Origin: Bacteroidales bacterium
Lineage (GTDB): Bacteria > Bacteroidota > Bacteroidia > Bacteroidales > Paludibacteraceae
Direction: 5' to 3'
Assembly (NCBI GenBank): GCA_021371875.1
Contig: JAJFVH010000039.1
Span: 1 to 43,076, forward strand
DNA length: 43,076 nucleotides
The notes under the pieces are model-generated. The model saw nothing but the letters and a program-made list of their open reading frames with translations. It searched no databases and had not been told where the DNA came from. This document shows positions 1 through 7,771 of the stretch, in pieces (positions within the stretch are counted from its first letter, which is position 1; each line of letters opens with the position of its first letter). A program made the translations under genes and the position numbers.

Positions 1-59
1 ACAAAAGGCAGGTTACTTATTTTTCTCAAATTATTATCGCTCTGTTCGTGTGTAAATTA

Positions 60-139
60 AGAAACCGCCGTATACCGAACGGTACGTACGGTGGTGTGAG
101 AGGACAGTGAGCGAACTAATCGCTCACTTCCTACTCGAT
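60..139 (+). mobile_element. 3' end of a group II intron (domains V and VI)
   Basis: Bases 62-98 match the bacterial group II intron domain V pattern: an ACCGCCGTAT arm, a GAAC loop and the diagnostic ACGTACGGTGG return arm. Bases 101-132 form domain VI (AGGA/TCCT below AGTGAGCGA/TCGCTCACT). They are followed by an unpaired A at 133, a likely branch point, and a CTCGAT end near 139, which fits the usual AY intron terminus. The intron-encoded reverse transcriptase would lie left of base 1, and I cannot recognise its tail in bases 1-60. The orientation is plus, so the intron sits upstream of the PASTA gene. The subclass cannot be assigned from this fragment. Confidence 0.85.
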
Positions 140-165
140 TGTTTATAAACCTTATTGTAAACAAT
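138..165 (+). other. Inverted repeat at the intron 3' junction
   Basis: ATTGTTTA (138-145) is complementary to TAAACAAT (158-165) across a 12-base loop, followed by a moderately T-rich stretch. It starts on the last bases of the intron and runs into the 3' exon. It could be a weak terminator or part of the target site. Bases 166-254 show no further recognisable feature apart from the approach to the PASTA gene. Confidence 0.4.
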
Positions 166-254
166 AATTTCATTATTTTTGGCAAATGTTTGAGTAAACC
201 GAAAAAATAGCTAACCGTCTGCTCGAAATTTATCACTTAATTCTTTAGTTGTTT

Positions 255-1088
255 ATGGATTTTAAGAAATTCTGGAAGGAAAGTTTTGGTGGGTTCGTGT
301 TAAAACGAATATTGCTCGCCATCATTATTTTTGTAGCTTTGGTATGGCTTACACTTATTGGCGTGGATTTTTACACTCATCATGGAGAATCTGAAATTGT
401 ACCTGACCTTCGAGGTTTATATGTTGAGGAAGCTGATCTTCTGTTAACAAATCATGGGTTGTATCCACAGGTAATCGATTCGGTTTTCGTCAAGGATAAA
501 AAACTCGGAACAATTATCGAACAAATACCGGCGGTTAACTCTACTGTCAAGCGAAATCGTCCTATTTATCTTATTATCAATTCCCGTCAGGTACGTAAAG
601 TCCCAATGCCGGATGTCAATGATGTTTCGTACCGTCAGGCTGATGCTATGTTAAAAGCGATTGGTTTGAGTGTAAGCAGTGTTGAATATTCGCCTTCGGA
701 ATATAAAGACCTGGTCATAGCAGTAAAGTATCGCGGACAAAACATCCCAGCCGGTACACGTGTTCCTGAAGGTAGTTCTTTGGTATTGGTGGTTGGCAGC
801 GGTTTTGGAAGTGAATCTTCTTTGGTTCCGACGCTTAAAGGACTGGCGCTCGAAGAAGCCCGTGAAGAAGCGCTTGCCGGTTCCATGGTTATTGGTGCGA
901 TTGATTATGATGTAGAACCTAACGAAAACGAGAATGAATATATTATCTATCGTCAGCGCCCGGCAGCTGGTCGTTCGGTTCCGGCAGGAACACGGATTGA
1001 CGTGTGGCTTTCGAAAGATAAATCGATGTTAAACAAAATATTTGAAGATGAAGAGGAGCAGGTTGAAACTGATGAAGAATTTTTCTGA
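255..1088 (+). CDS. PASTA-domain membrane protein
   Basis: This is a bitopic envelope protein of 277 residues. It has a short basic cytoplasmic N-terminus, one membrane helix at about residues 17-39, and three consecutive PASTA-like repeats (about 45-110, 111-185 and 186-258), ending in a Glu/Asp-rich tail. PASTA repeats elsewhere bind peptidoglycan stem peptides or beta-lactams. No kinase domain is attached, so this is not a PknB-type Ser/Thr kinase. I chose the ATG at 255 over an in-frame TTG two codons upstream. It lies 26 bases before rluD and shares strand with rluD and ddl, which suggests a link to cell-wall synthesis. The exact role is unknown. Confidence 0.85.
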   Translation: MDFKKFWKESFGGFVLKRILLAIIIFVALVWLTLIGVDFYTHHGESEIVPDLRGLYVEEADLLLTNHGLYPQVIDSVFVKDKKLGTIIEQIPAVNSTVKRNRPIYLIINSRQVRKVPMPDVNDVSYRQADAMLKAIGLSVSSVEYSPSEYKDLVIAVKYRGQNIPAGTRVPEGSSLVLVVGSGFGSESSLVPTLKGLALEEAREEALAGSMVIGAIDYDVEPNENENEYIIYRQRPAAGRSVPAGTRIDVWLSKDKSMLNKIFEDEEEQVETDEEFF

Positions 1089-1114
1089 CAATTTGTTAAT
1101 AAATTTACCTGACT

Positions 1115-2185
1115 GTGGGCGAAGAATATATCGAAGAAATAGAAGAGGATGATATTGAAGAAATGAGCGTAGAACAAGAGCTTTACGAACATTTCCGGTT
1201 TGTTGTTGACAAAGGGCAGGCGCTCGTGCGAATCGATAAGTATTTGGTAAATTGTATGGCAAGTATTTCGCGTAACCGTATTCAGGAAGCCGCCGACGCA
1301 GGCAATATTTGTGTGAACGATAAACCTGTAAAGTCCAACTACCGCGTTAAACCATTCGATATTATTACTATTTTTCTGGCTTATCCTCCGTCTCAGTTCG
1401 AAATTATCCCACAGGATATTCCTATCAATATTGTTTACGAAGATGATGACATTATTCTGGTAAATAAACAACCGGGTCTGGTTGTGCATCCCGGGTTCGG
1501 TAATTTTGACGGGACGCTGTTGAACGCCATCGCATTTTACATGAAGGATCATCCCGAATTCGATCCTAACGATTCGCGAATAGGTTTGGTGCATCGTATT
1601 GATAAAGATACTTCAGGATTGTTGCTGATTGCCAAGACCGAAGAAGCCAAAACACATCTGGGAAAACAGTTTTTCGAGAAAACCACACAAAGGCGTTATC
1701 ATGCGTTAGTTTGGGGAAATGTAAAGGAAAATGAAGGGACAATCGTCGGTGATTTAGCCCGTGATCCGCGGAACCGGATGTTGTTTACCGTTTTTCCCGA
1801 AGGCGAGAATCCGTTTGCAAAACATGCGGTTACCCATTATAAAGTACTCGAACGTTTGGGCTATGTAACTTTGGTGGAATGCCGGCTGGAAACCGGACGC
1901 ACACATCAAATCCGTGTTCACATGAAACATATCGGACATACGCTTTTTAACGATGAGCGATATGGAGGCAATGTGATTTTGAAAGGAACGACCTCGGCTT
2001 ATTATAAACTTTTTGTTAAAAACTGCTTTTATGCCTGTCCGCGCCAGGCATTACATGCCAAAACACTTGGTTTTGTACATCCGCGCACCGGGGAATATAT
2101 GCATTTCGACAGCGAATTACCGGATGACATGCAGGAACTTATCAATATGTGGCGGGATTACGGTAAAGAATATCTTGACTTGTAA
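1115..2185 (+). CDS. rluD: RluD-family 23S rRNA pseudouridine synthase
   Basis: It isomerises specific uridines of 23S rRNA to pseudouridine; RluD modifies helix 69. An S4 RNA-binding domain covers about residues 30-90. The catalytic domain carries the family signature HRIDKDTSGLLL, with nucleophile Asp163, and a later GRTHQIRVH motif. The full frame opens at GTG 1115 with a very acidic 20-residue extension. ATG 1163 is an alternative start that keeps both domains. Acidic N-termini are, as far as I recall, common in Bacteroidota RluD, so the longer form is given. It is probably co-transcribed with the PASTA gene. Confidence 0.92.
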   Translation: MGEEYIEEIEEDDIEEMSVEQELYEHFRFVVDKGQALVRIDKYLVNCMASISRNRIQEAADAGNICVNDKPVKSNYRVKPFDIITIFLAYPPSQFEIIPQDIPINIVYEDDDIILVNKQPGLVVHPGFGNFDGTLLNAIAFYMKDHPEFDPNDSRIGLVHRIDKDTSGLLLIAKTEEAKTHLGKQFFEKTTQRRYHALVWGNVKENEGTIVGDLARDPRNRMLFTVFPEGENPFAKHAVTHYKVLERLGYVTLVECRLETGRTHQIRVHMKHIGHTLFNDERYGGNVILKGTTSAYYKLFVKNCFYACPRQALHAKTLGFVHPRTGEYMHFDSELPDDMQELINMWRDYGKEYLDL

Positions 2186-2235
2186 AAAATTATAATACAA
2201 AATATTTATTTCCCTTCAGGGGATAAGGTTTTTTT

Positions 2236-3213
2236 ATGAAAAAAAATATTGCAATTGTTGCCGGAGGTGATTCATCTGAAGTAGTTGTTTCGCTTAAAAG
2301 TGCGGCAGGACTTTATTCGTTTATGGACAAAGAACGTTATAATTTGTTCATTGTAACCATAGTTGGCCAGACCTGGCAAGTGGAATGGTCTGAAAATGAA
2401 AAAATAACCATTGATAAAAACGATTTCAGTTTTACACGCGATGGAGTGAAAACGAATTTTGATTTTGCCTATATAACTATCCACGGAACGCCCGGCGAAA
2501 ACGGAATTTTGCAGGGATATTTTGAACTGATAGGATTGCCTTATTCCTGTTGTGGTGTGTTGGCGGCAGCTATAACCTTTAATAAATTTACCTGCAATCA
2601 GTATCTGAAAGGATTTGGAATAAAAGTTTCCGAATCTTTGGTATTGCGTGCTGGTCAGTCGATTTTGGACGAAGAAGTGAGAGAAAAAATCGGTTTTCCT
2701 TGTTTTGTTAAGCCCAATGTGGGCGGAAGCAGCTTTGGTGTGACGAAAGTAAAATCGGCAGCACAACTTCAACCTGCTATTTTAAAGGCATTTTCCGAAG
2801 GCAATGAAGTGATGATAGAAACTTTTATGTCGGGAACGGAAATCACCTGCGGGATGTACAAAACCAAAGAAAAAACGGTGGTGTTGCCTGTAACAGAAGT
2901 AGTGCCGGAGAATGAATTCTTCGATTTTGATGCCAAGTATAAAGGTCAGGTTCAGGAAATTACTCCTGCTCGTATCGGCGAATCGCTGACTTCCAGGGTT
3001 CAGCAACTAACGGCGGCAATTTATGATATTCTGGGCTGCAAAGGCATAGTACGCATCGATTATATTATTTCCGAAGGAGACGTAATTAATCTGCTCGAAG
3101 TAAACACAACTCCCGGAATGACTGCTACCAGCTTTATTCCTCAACAGGTTCGTGCAGCAGGACTGAATATTAAAGAAGTAATGACGGATATCATTGAAAA
3201 CGAAGTCCATTAA
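2236..3213 (+). CDS. ddl: D-alanine--D-alanine ligase
   Basis: This ATP-grasp ligase joins two D-Ala molecules for the peptidoglycan stem peptide. Visible features are an N-terminal Rossmann-like segment (IAIVAGGDSSE), HGTPGENG, the glycine-rich ATP loop FVKPNVGGSSFGV, and the C-terminal metal and substrate motif LEVNTTPGMT. At 325 residues it has the family's normal length. It lies 50 bases after rluD, and the gap contains a short CCCTTCAGGGG palindrome. Start ATG 2236 is followed directly by an AAA-rich codon run typical of this genome. It is cytoplasmic and probably the only Ddl, though that cannot be shown from one window. Confidence 0.95.
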   Translation: MKKNIAIVAGGDSSEVVVSLKSAAGLYSFMDKERYNLFIVTIVGQTWQVEWSENEKITIDKNDFSFTRDGVKTNFDFAYITIHGTPGENGILQGYFELIGLPYSCCGVLAAAITFNKFTCNQYLKGFGIKVSESLVLRAGQSILDEEVREKIGFPCFVKPNVGGSSFGVTKVKSAAQLQPAILKAFSEGNEVMIETFMSGTEITCGMYKTKEKTVVLPVTEVVPENEFFDFDAKYKGQVQEITPARIGESLTSRVQQLTAAIYDILGCKGIVRIDYIISEGDVINLLEVNTTPGMTATSFIPQQVRAAGLNIKEVMTDIIENEVH

Positions 3214-3214
3214 A

Positions 3215-3303
3215 ACCCCTCTCGCCTCTCGCCTGAAGTCGAGACAGGTAAAGTCGAGACAGGTAAAGTCGAGACAAGTAAAGTCGAGACACAGGAGGGG
3301 GGG
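3215..3303 (+). repeat. Dispersed intergenic repeat, copy A (four 15-base units)
   Basis: The element opens with CCCCTCTCGCCTCTCGCCTG. It contains four tandem units of the form AAAGTCGAGACAGGT (3236-3295, last two degenerate) and closes with CAGGAGGGGGGG. The CCCCTC and GAGGGG ends are complementary, so the transcript could fold. It fills most of the ddl to prenyl-synthase gap. Related copies with two units lie at 24374-24432 (same strand) and 37348-37404 (opposite strand). Confidence 0.85.
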
Positions 3304-3360
3304 ACTTATAGAGAAAGTTCTTTAAATAGAATTGATGTTAAAAACGAATGATATACTTGG

Positions 3361-3396
3361 TCTTAAAGCCTCCGTCAGTTGATGGAGACTTTAAGA
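3361..3396 (+). promoter_or_regulatory. Stable hairpin before the prenyl-synthase start
   Basis: TCTTAAAG (3361-3368) pairs with CTTTAAGA (3389-3396). An inner CTCC/GGAG helix lies above a single C/A mismatch, with a 10-base loop. It ends 21 bases before the ATG at 3418 and has no T-run, so it is a leader or processing hairpin rather than a classic terminator. Confidence 0.5.
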
Positions 3397-3417
3397 GACT
3401 GTTAATAAATAATTTTC

Positions 3418-4392
3418 ATGAAAACTTTCAACGAAATAACACAGCTTGTAAGCTCGGAAATAGAAAATCTTGACTGGGAGAAAGAACCGCACGGACTTTA
3501 CGACCCGATTAGTTATGTGCTTTCGTTGGGAGGAAAACGCATTCGTCCGGCATTCACCTTGATGGCTTGTAATTTGTTTTCGGATAATTTGCAGCCTGCC
3601 ATCGCTCCTGCTTTGGGATTGGAGCTTTTTCACAATTTTACATTGCTGCATGATGACATCATGGATCGCGCCGATATTCGCCGTGGTTGTCCTACGGTTC
3701 ATGCAAAATGGAACGATAATACGGCTATTCTTTCGGGAGATGTTATGCAGATTGTCGCATACCAACTGATAGCTAAAACGCCTGAGAAATATCTGAAACA
3801 AGTGTTGGATTTGTTCTCGAAAACGGCTATCGAAATTTGTGAAGGTCAACAGTATGATGTTGATTTTGAAAGTAGAAACGAGGTAACCGATGATGAATAT
3901 TTAGAAATGATCCGGTTGAAGACAGCTGTTTTGTTAGGTTGTGCCCTTAAAACGGGAGCGCTCATTGGTGGTGCGGGCAAAGAAGATGCGGAACGACTTT
4001 ACGATTTCGGAATCAATATCGGCCTGGCTTTTCAATTGAAAGATGACTTGCTGGATGTATATGGAGACGAAGCTGCCTTTGGCAAAAAAATTGGCGGAGA
4101 TATTCTTTGCAATAAGAAAACTTATTTATTAATTCATGCTTTGAAACTCGCCAAAGATCAAGATGCTGTTGAATTAAACGCTTGGTTGACCCTAAGTGAT
4201 GTAAATCCGGATGACAAGATTCAAGCAGTAACAAATTTGTATAACCGTCTGGAAGTTAAAAAAATATGCGAAGATAAGATGTCGTTTTTTTATGAAAAGG
4301 CAGTCGCAAATCTCGAAAAAGTAACCGTTCTTTCAAATAAAAAGCAAGAATTGAGAAAATTAGCCGAAAATTTAATGTCAAGAAGTGATTAA
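3418..4392 (+). CDS. Polyprenyl (all-trans) diphosphate synthase
   Basis: This class I isoprenyl diphosphate synthase condenses isopentenyl diphosphate onto an allylic primer. Both aspartate-rich motifs are present: DDIMD at residues 79-83 and DDLLD at about 209-213. The substrate-binding GGKRIRP is near residue 39. Chain length cannot be read with certainty; the octaprenyl/nonaprenyl type used for menaquinone side chains is the commonest match for a 324-residue protein of this form in Bacteroidota. It follows repeat A and a leader hairpin, so it may have a separate transcript from ddl. Confidence 0.9.
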   Translation: MKTFNEITQLVSSEIENLDWEKEPHGLYDPISYVLSLGGKRIRPAFTLMACNLFSDNLQPAIAPALGLELFHNFTLLHDDIMDRADIRRGCPTVHAKWNDNTAILSGDVMQIVAYQLIAKTPEKYLKQVLDLFSKTAIEICEGQQYDVDFESRNEVTDDEYLEMIRLKTAVLLGCALKTGALIGGAGKEDAERLYDFGINIGLAFQLKDDLLDVYGDEAAFGKKIGGDILCNKKTYLLIHALKLAKDQDAVELNAWLTLSDVNPDDKIQAVTNLYNRLEVKKICEDKMSFFYEKAVANLEKVTVLSNKKQELRKLAENLMSRSD

Positions 4393-4398
4393 TTTTTC

Positions 4399-4406
4399 TA
4401 TCTTTG
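4399..4406 (+). promoter_or_regulatory. Probable -7 promoter element (TATCTTTG)
   Basis: This is an exact match to the Bacteroidota TAnnTTTG box, 7 bases after the prenyl-synthase stop and about 107 bases before the next gene. No clear TTTG at -33 is present. Confidence 0.5.
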
Positions 4407-4484
4407 CAGGCAATAAACGATTTTCAATTCATAAATTCAGGTTTTCAGTTTATGATTGTCGGGTGGTTTTTGCCCTCAGGTTGT

Positions 4485-4508
4485 AAATTGCAAATTGCAA
4501 ATTGCAAA
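4485..4508 (+). repeat. Heptamer tandem repeat at a translation start
   Basis: There are three perfect AAATTGC units (4485-4491, 4492-4498, 4499-4505) followed by a partial fourth. They end 5 bases before the ATG at 4514, so copy-number change would alter the ribosome-binding region. Confidence 0.8.
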
Positions 4509-4513
4509 TTTTT

Positions 4514-5254
4514 ATGCCTTATCGTCGACTTCCCAATACCGATCAAGCCCGTTTACGTGCATTACGAACGGCTATTCAGCAAGCAGAAAAGCAAGACTTT
4601 GCTGACCAGGTCGTTTCTTTCAAAACGGTTCACGATGCCAAAACTTACCTGGGCGTTTTTGAAAAACAATTAAGCCACTATCAACAAACGCTTGATAATC
4701 AAGTTTCAGCTAATAGACGATATCAACAGATAGTTCACAATGCCCGATTATATATTTCGCATTTTATTCAGGTTTTGAATCTTGCAGTAATTCGTGGCGA
4801 TATAAAGAAAGATCATAAACTTTTTTATCAACTCGACCCTACGATACACACTGTTCCTGATCTAACCACCGAAGCAGCATTGATTCAATGGGGTAAATTT
4901 ATAATCGATGGTGAAAATGAGCGGGTTCGTAACGGTGGTTTGCCTATTTACAACCCTGCCATAGCCAAAGTACAAGTTCATTATGAAGTTTTCAAGGAAT
5001 ATAAATCCACTCAGAAATTATATCAAAACACCACCGCCAGAAGTTGGGAAGAACTGGTAAATTCACGTGAAAAAGGCGATGCCATTATCCTTGACATTTG
5101 GAACCAGGTGGAAGCTAAATTCAAGGATGAAAAACCTTACACCCGGCTTCTGAAATGTAAACAATTCGGGCTAGTTTATTATTATCGCAGAGGAGAAAAA
5201 GAGCTTACCAAAGCCGATGACCGAACAGAAGGAATCTCAAAATCAATTTATTAG
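4514..5254 (+). CDS. Conserved-looking protein of unknown function
   Basis: I do not recognise this 246-residue protein. It has no signal peptide or membrane helix, so it is probably cytoplasmic. It is rich in Lys, Gln and Tyr and looks largely helical: a possible coiled coil at about residues 15-85 is followed by a mixed domain containing TARSWEELVNSREKGDAI. The C-terminus (YTRLLKCKQFGLVYYYRRGEK) is basic and aromatic. Start ATG 4514 is preferred to TTG 4502, which lies inside the heptamer repeats. It converges on the VIT1 gene and has its own probable -7 box upstream. Confidence 0.7.
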   Translation: MPYRRLPNTDQARLRALRTAIQQAEKQDFADQVVSFKTVHDAKTYLGVFEKQLSHYQQTLDNQVSANRRYQQIVHNARLYISHFIQVLNLAVIRGDIKKDHKLFYQLDPTIHTVPDLTTEAALIQWGKFIIDGENERVRNGGLPIYNPAIAKVQVHYEVFKEYKSTQKLYQNTTARSWEELVNSREKGDAIILDIWNQVEAKFKDEKPYTRLLKCKQFGLVYYYRRGEKELTKADDRTEGISKSIY

Positions 5255-5320
5255 ATAGACACACAAAACCGGTAAATTGAAATATTCAAGTGCCGTGCGC
5301 CTCTCCCGATAAAACTGTTT

Positions 5321-6184
5321 TTATACATCCACCCCAAGCAAATATTTCAGCGCGTAACCCACAAAGAACGAAAAGGCCGCCACACCCAGGCTTATAAAGG
5401 TCATTTCGAAAAAGCGGGCTTTAAAATTCAAGTCTTTAGCGGTGGAAATATAATAATTAAAGCAGAAAATAATCAAAACGGCCGTTGCCAAAGTTATGCC
5501 CAACGCTATGAATTTGCTCGATAACAACAGAAATGGCAAAATCAGTAAAATAACAGTAAATAAATAAGCTACACCCGTATAAACGGCTGACTTTTTAGCC
5601 TGCGCATCGCCATCGGCTTTCGACGATAAGTAATCGGAAGCGGCCATCGAAAGTGCGGCAGAAATACCGGTAACCAATCCTACCAGCGAAATGATTTTAT
5701 TGTCGCTCAGCGCCAGTGTGAAGCCGGCTAAAGCGCCTGTAAGCTCAACCAATGCATCGTTTAGACCTAAAACGATGGAACCTACAAACTGCAAACCTTC
5801 TTCGTCCAACATGGCCAGCAATTTCTTTTCGTGATCATGTTCTTCTTCCGAAAATTCTTTCGCTTCCGGGAAATATTCAGCTAATTGATTATAAGTTTTT
5901 GAACCCGTTCCTTCGCGTTTTTCCATCAGTTTCAGTACAAACGATAATCCGAGCAGACGAGCCAGCCAAACAGTACGGACAACACGCCACATATCAGGTT
6001 TCACATCTTCTCCCGATATGTTTTGCCAGAATTTAGCATGGCCTTTTTCCTGAAGTCCTATTTTTTGCAAAACATCAGCATTGTTTTTATCCTTACATTG
6101 TTCGGATAAACGCATGTAAATCAAATGTTCCGTTACTTCCGCCCGTTGAGCCGCAAGAACGGTTTTTTTTATTTTAATGTCCAT
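5321..6184 (-). CDS. Ferritin-like/VIT1 fusion, iron or manganese transporter
   Basis: This two-domain membrane protein has 287 residues. Residues 1-130 form a rubrerythrin/ferritin-like four-helix bundle with carboxylate-His iron ligands (EVTEH near the start, QEKGH at about 46-50, EEEHDHEKK at about 113-121). Residues about 135-287 form a CCC1/VIT1 transporter with five hydrophobic segments, including GLNDALVELTGALAG. Related erythrin-VIT1 proteins such as MbfA export iron and are induced by iron or peroxide; that role is inferred here. It is a single gene facing the unknown gene at 4514. A TACATTTG -7 box lies on its strand at 6276-6283. Confidence 0.88.
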   Translation of the reverse strand: MDIKIKKTVLAAQRAEVTEHLIYMRLSEQCKDKNNADVLQKIGLQEKGHAKFWQNISGEDVKPDMWRVVRTVWLARLLGLSFVLKLMEKREGTGSKTYNQLAEYFPEAKEFSEEEHDHEKKLLAMLDEEGLQFVGSIVLGLNDALVELTGALAGFTLALSDNKIISLVGLVTGISAALSMAASDYLSSKADGDAQAKKSAVYTGVAYLFTVILLILPFLLLSSKFIALGITLATAVLIIFCFNYYISTAKDLNFKARFFEMTFISLGVAAFSFFVGYALKYLLGVDV

Positions 6185-6275
6185 TTTTTATAAATAAGAT
6201 AAATTGGTTTTTGCTTGTGAATTATAAAGGAAAGGGTGATTTTTTTACGATACTCGCACATTATTTTATGAAGCG

Positions 6276-6283
6276 CAAATGTA
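6276..6283 (-). promoter_or_regulatory. Probable -7 box for the VIT1 gene
   Basis: TACATTTG on the minus strand, about 92 bases upstream of the ATG at 6184. The -33 element is not obvious. Confidence 0.45.
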
Positions 6284-6380
6284 TAAAAAAAGTTTTATGA
6301 AACCCCCATGACCGAGATTAAAAATCAGGACACACAAGGAGATGATTATAAAATAACAAAACTCAAAGTACCTGTATTAT

Positions 6381-6405
6381 TCCCCCTTTAGGGGGTTAGG
6401 GGGCA
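6381..6405 (+). repeat. CCCCCTTTAGGGGG palindromic repeat
   Basis: A CCCCCTTTAGGGGG palindrome is followed by TTAGGGGGCA, which repeats the right arm. A similar C/G-block element occurs at 37264-37322. It lies in the divergent gap 6185-6477, which otherwise holds only weak promoter-like sites. Confidence 0.6.
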
Positions 6406-6477
6406 GATATATAAATTATAAACACATGAAACATTTATAAAAAAACACTATCTTCGCATATTGAAAAAACACATGAT

Positions 6478-7686
6478 ATGAGAAAGTTAGTATTTCTCGT
6501 AATTTATTTATTTATTTCACTGGTTTGCATGGCTCTTCGTCCCAACAAACCCCTTGTATCCATTCCTTTTGAAATGGTCGGTAGCTACATTGTGGTCGAA
6601 GCCAGAATCAACGAATCGTCCAGGTTAAAATTTATTCTCGATTCGGGCGTTCGCAGCACCATCATTACCGAACTGCTTCCTGGCGACAGTATTTTGCTCA
6701 CATATAATAATATACGCGATTTGCAGGGTTTAGGCCGCGGTGTAACACTGAATGCATTGGTGAGTAATGGTAACACAATTTTTATAGGGAGAAAGTTTAA
6801 ATTATTCAACAAAACAATTTTTGTTCTTCAGGAAGATATTTTTAATCTTACCCGCCAAACGGGAACAAAAATTAATGGCTTACTTGGAGCTGATTTTTTT
6901 CAGGACTATATTGTGCAAATAGATTATACCGCTCGGAAGATTCGCTTTTACGATAAAGACCAAATAGCTGTTCCCAAGGGTTACGGGGTAATGCCAATGA
7001 CTGTTGAGAAACAAAAAATGTACATAAATCTTTCGGTGCTCGAAACCGATAGCGCCCGACGCAGCATCAAGATGTTGATCGACACCGGAGCTGAACTCAA
7101 TGCGTGGTTTCAGACTTTAACAAACAAAGCCATTACCATTCCCGAAAAATCGATTCACGGCCGGATAGGTCAGGGACTGAGTGGAGAAGTAACCGGAATT
7201 TTCGCTCGGGTGCCGCAAATATGCATTGCCAACTTTTGCGTGAAAGATCCGATTGTTGTTTTTCCCGATTCGGCTGTTATTTCGGGAATCATACAGAACT
7301 CGGACAGGGACGGAACGATCGGAAGCCAATTGTTGAGCCGTTTCAATCTGATTATCGATCCATTTAATAAACAATTCTATTTTAAACCCAACAACAACTT
7401 CAAAAAGCCCTTTGTTTATAATATCGCAGGGTTAGAAGTAGCCCAGACTTATGCGTTTTTTCCACAAATAGAAGTAATCAATGTGTGGAAAGGTTCGCCG
7501 GCAGAGCAAGCCGGAATAAAAGCAGGAGATATGATTAACGAGATAAATTTTCAGAAAATTTTCAGCATGACGCTTTCTCAGGTGCGGGGCTATTTTGAAC
7601 ATGCAAGTAAAAGACCGCTCAGGATGATTATTCAACGCGATGGAAAAATGCTGGATGTGGAGGTGGAAATGAAGGCGAAAATATAA
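6478..7686 (+). CDS. Retropepsin-like aspartyl protease with PDZ domain
   Basis: This 402-residue exported protein has an N-terminal signal or anchor (about residues 3-21). It has two retropepsin-like half domains, each with an Asp-Ser/Thr-Gly catalytic motif (ILDSG at about 59-63, LIDTG at about 200-204). A C-terminal PDZ domain (about 315-395) includes GSPAEQAGIKAGD. The single-chain double-domain form could assemble its active site without dimerising. It probably acts in the periplasm or on the outer surface; the substrate is unknown. A weak -7-like TATCTTCG lies at 6449-6456, 22 bases upstream. It stands alone before polA. Confidence 0.85.
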   Translation: MRKLVFLVIYLFISLVCMALRPNKPLVSIPFEMVGSYIVVEARINESSRLKFILDSGVRSTIITELLPGDSILLTYNNIRDLQGLGRGVTLNALVSNGNTIFIGRKFKLFNKTIFVLQEDIFNLTRQTGTKINGLLGADFFQDYIVQIDYTARKIRFYDKDQIAVPKGYGVMPMTVEKQKMYINLSVLETDSARRSIKMLIDTGAELNAWFQTLTNKAITIPEKSIHGRIGQGLSGEVTGIFARVPQICIANFCVKDPIVVFPDSAVISGIIQNSDRDGTIGSQLLSRFNLIIDPFNKQFYFKPNNNFKKPFVYNIAGLEVAQTYAFFPQIEVINVWKGSPAEQAGIKAGDMINEINFQKIFSMTLSQVRGYFEHASKRPLRMIIQRDGKMLDVEVEMKAKI

Positions 7687-7716
7687 GTGAGCCATGTAGT
7701 TTCGCCATAAAAAATG

Positions 7717-7724
7717 TATCTTTG
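7717..7724 (+). promoter_or_regulatory. Probable -7 box for polA
   Basis: TATCTTTG, 47 bases upstream of the polA ATG at 7772. No clear TTTG at the usual spacing. Confidence 0.5.
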
Positions 7725-7771
7725 TTTTTATATATTGTCAGCTATGCAGGTTGGCAGCAAGACAGAAATTT

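Noticed and set aside
953-1594. 213-codon minus-strand frame opposite the PASTA and rluD genes
   Set aside because: It spans two well-supported genes on the other strand and has no motif or start signal.
3236-3295. 15-base tandem units as a CRISPR array
   Set aside because: Units are contiguous with no spacers, too short, and no cas genes are present.
4404-4673. 89-codon frame at the start of the unknown gene region
   Set aside because: It overlaps the longer and more protein-like frame from 4514 and reads through the heptamer repeats.
6478-7686. The two DSG/DTG motifs as a retroviral or retrotransposon protease
   Set aside because: The signal sequence, two half domains in one chain and a PDZ domain match cellular bacterial proteases, and no reverse transcriptase or integrase is adjacent.
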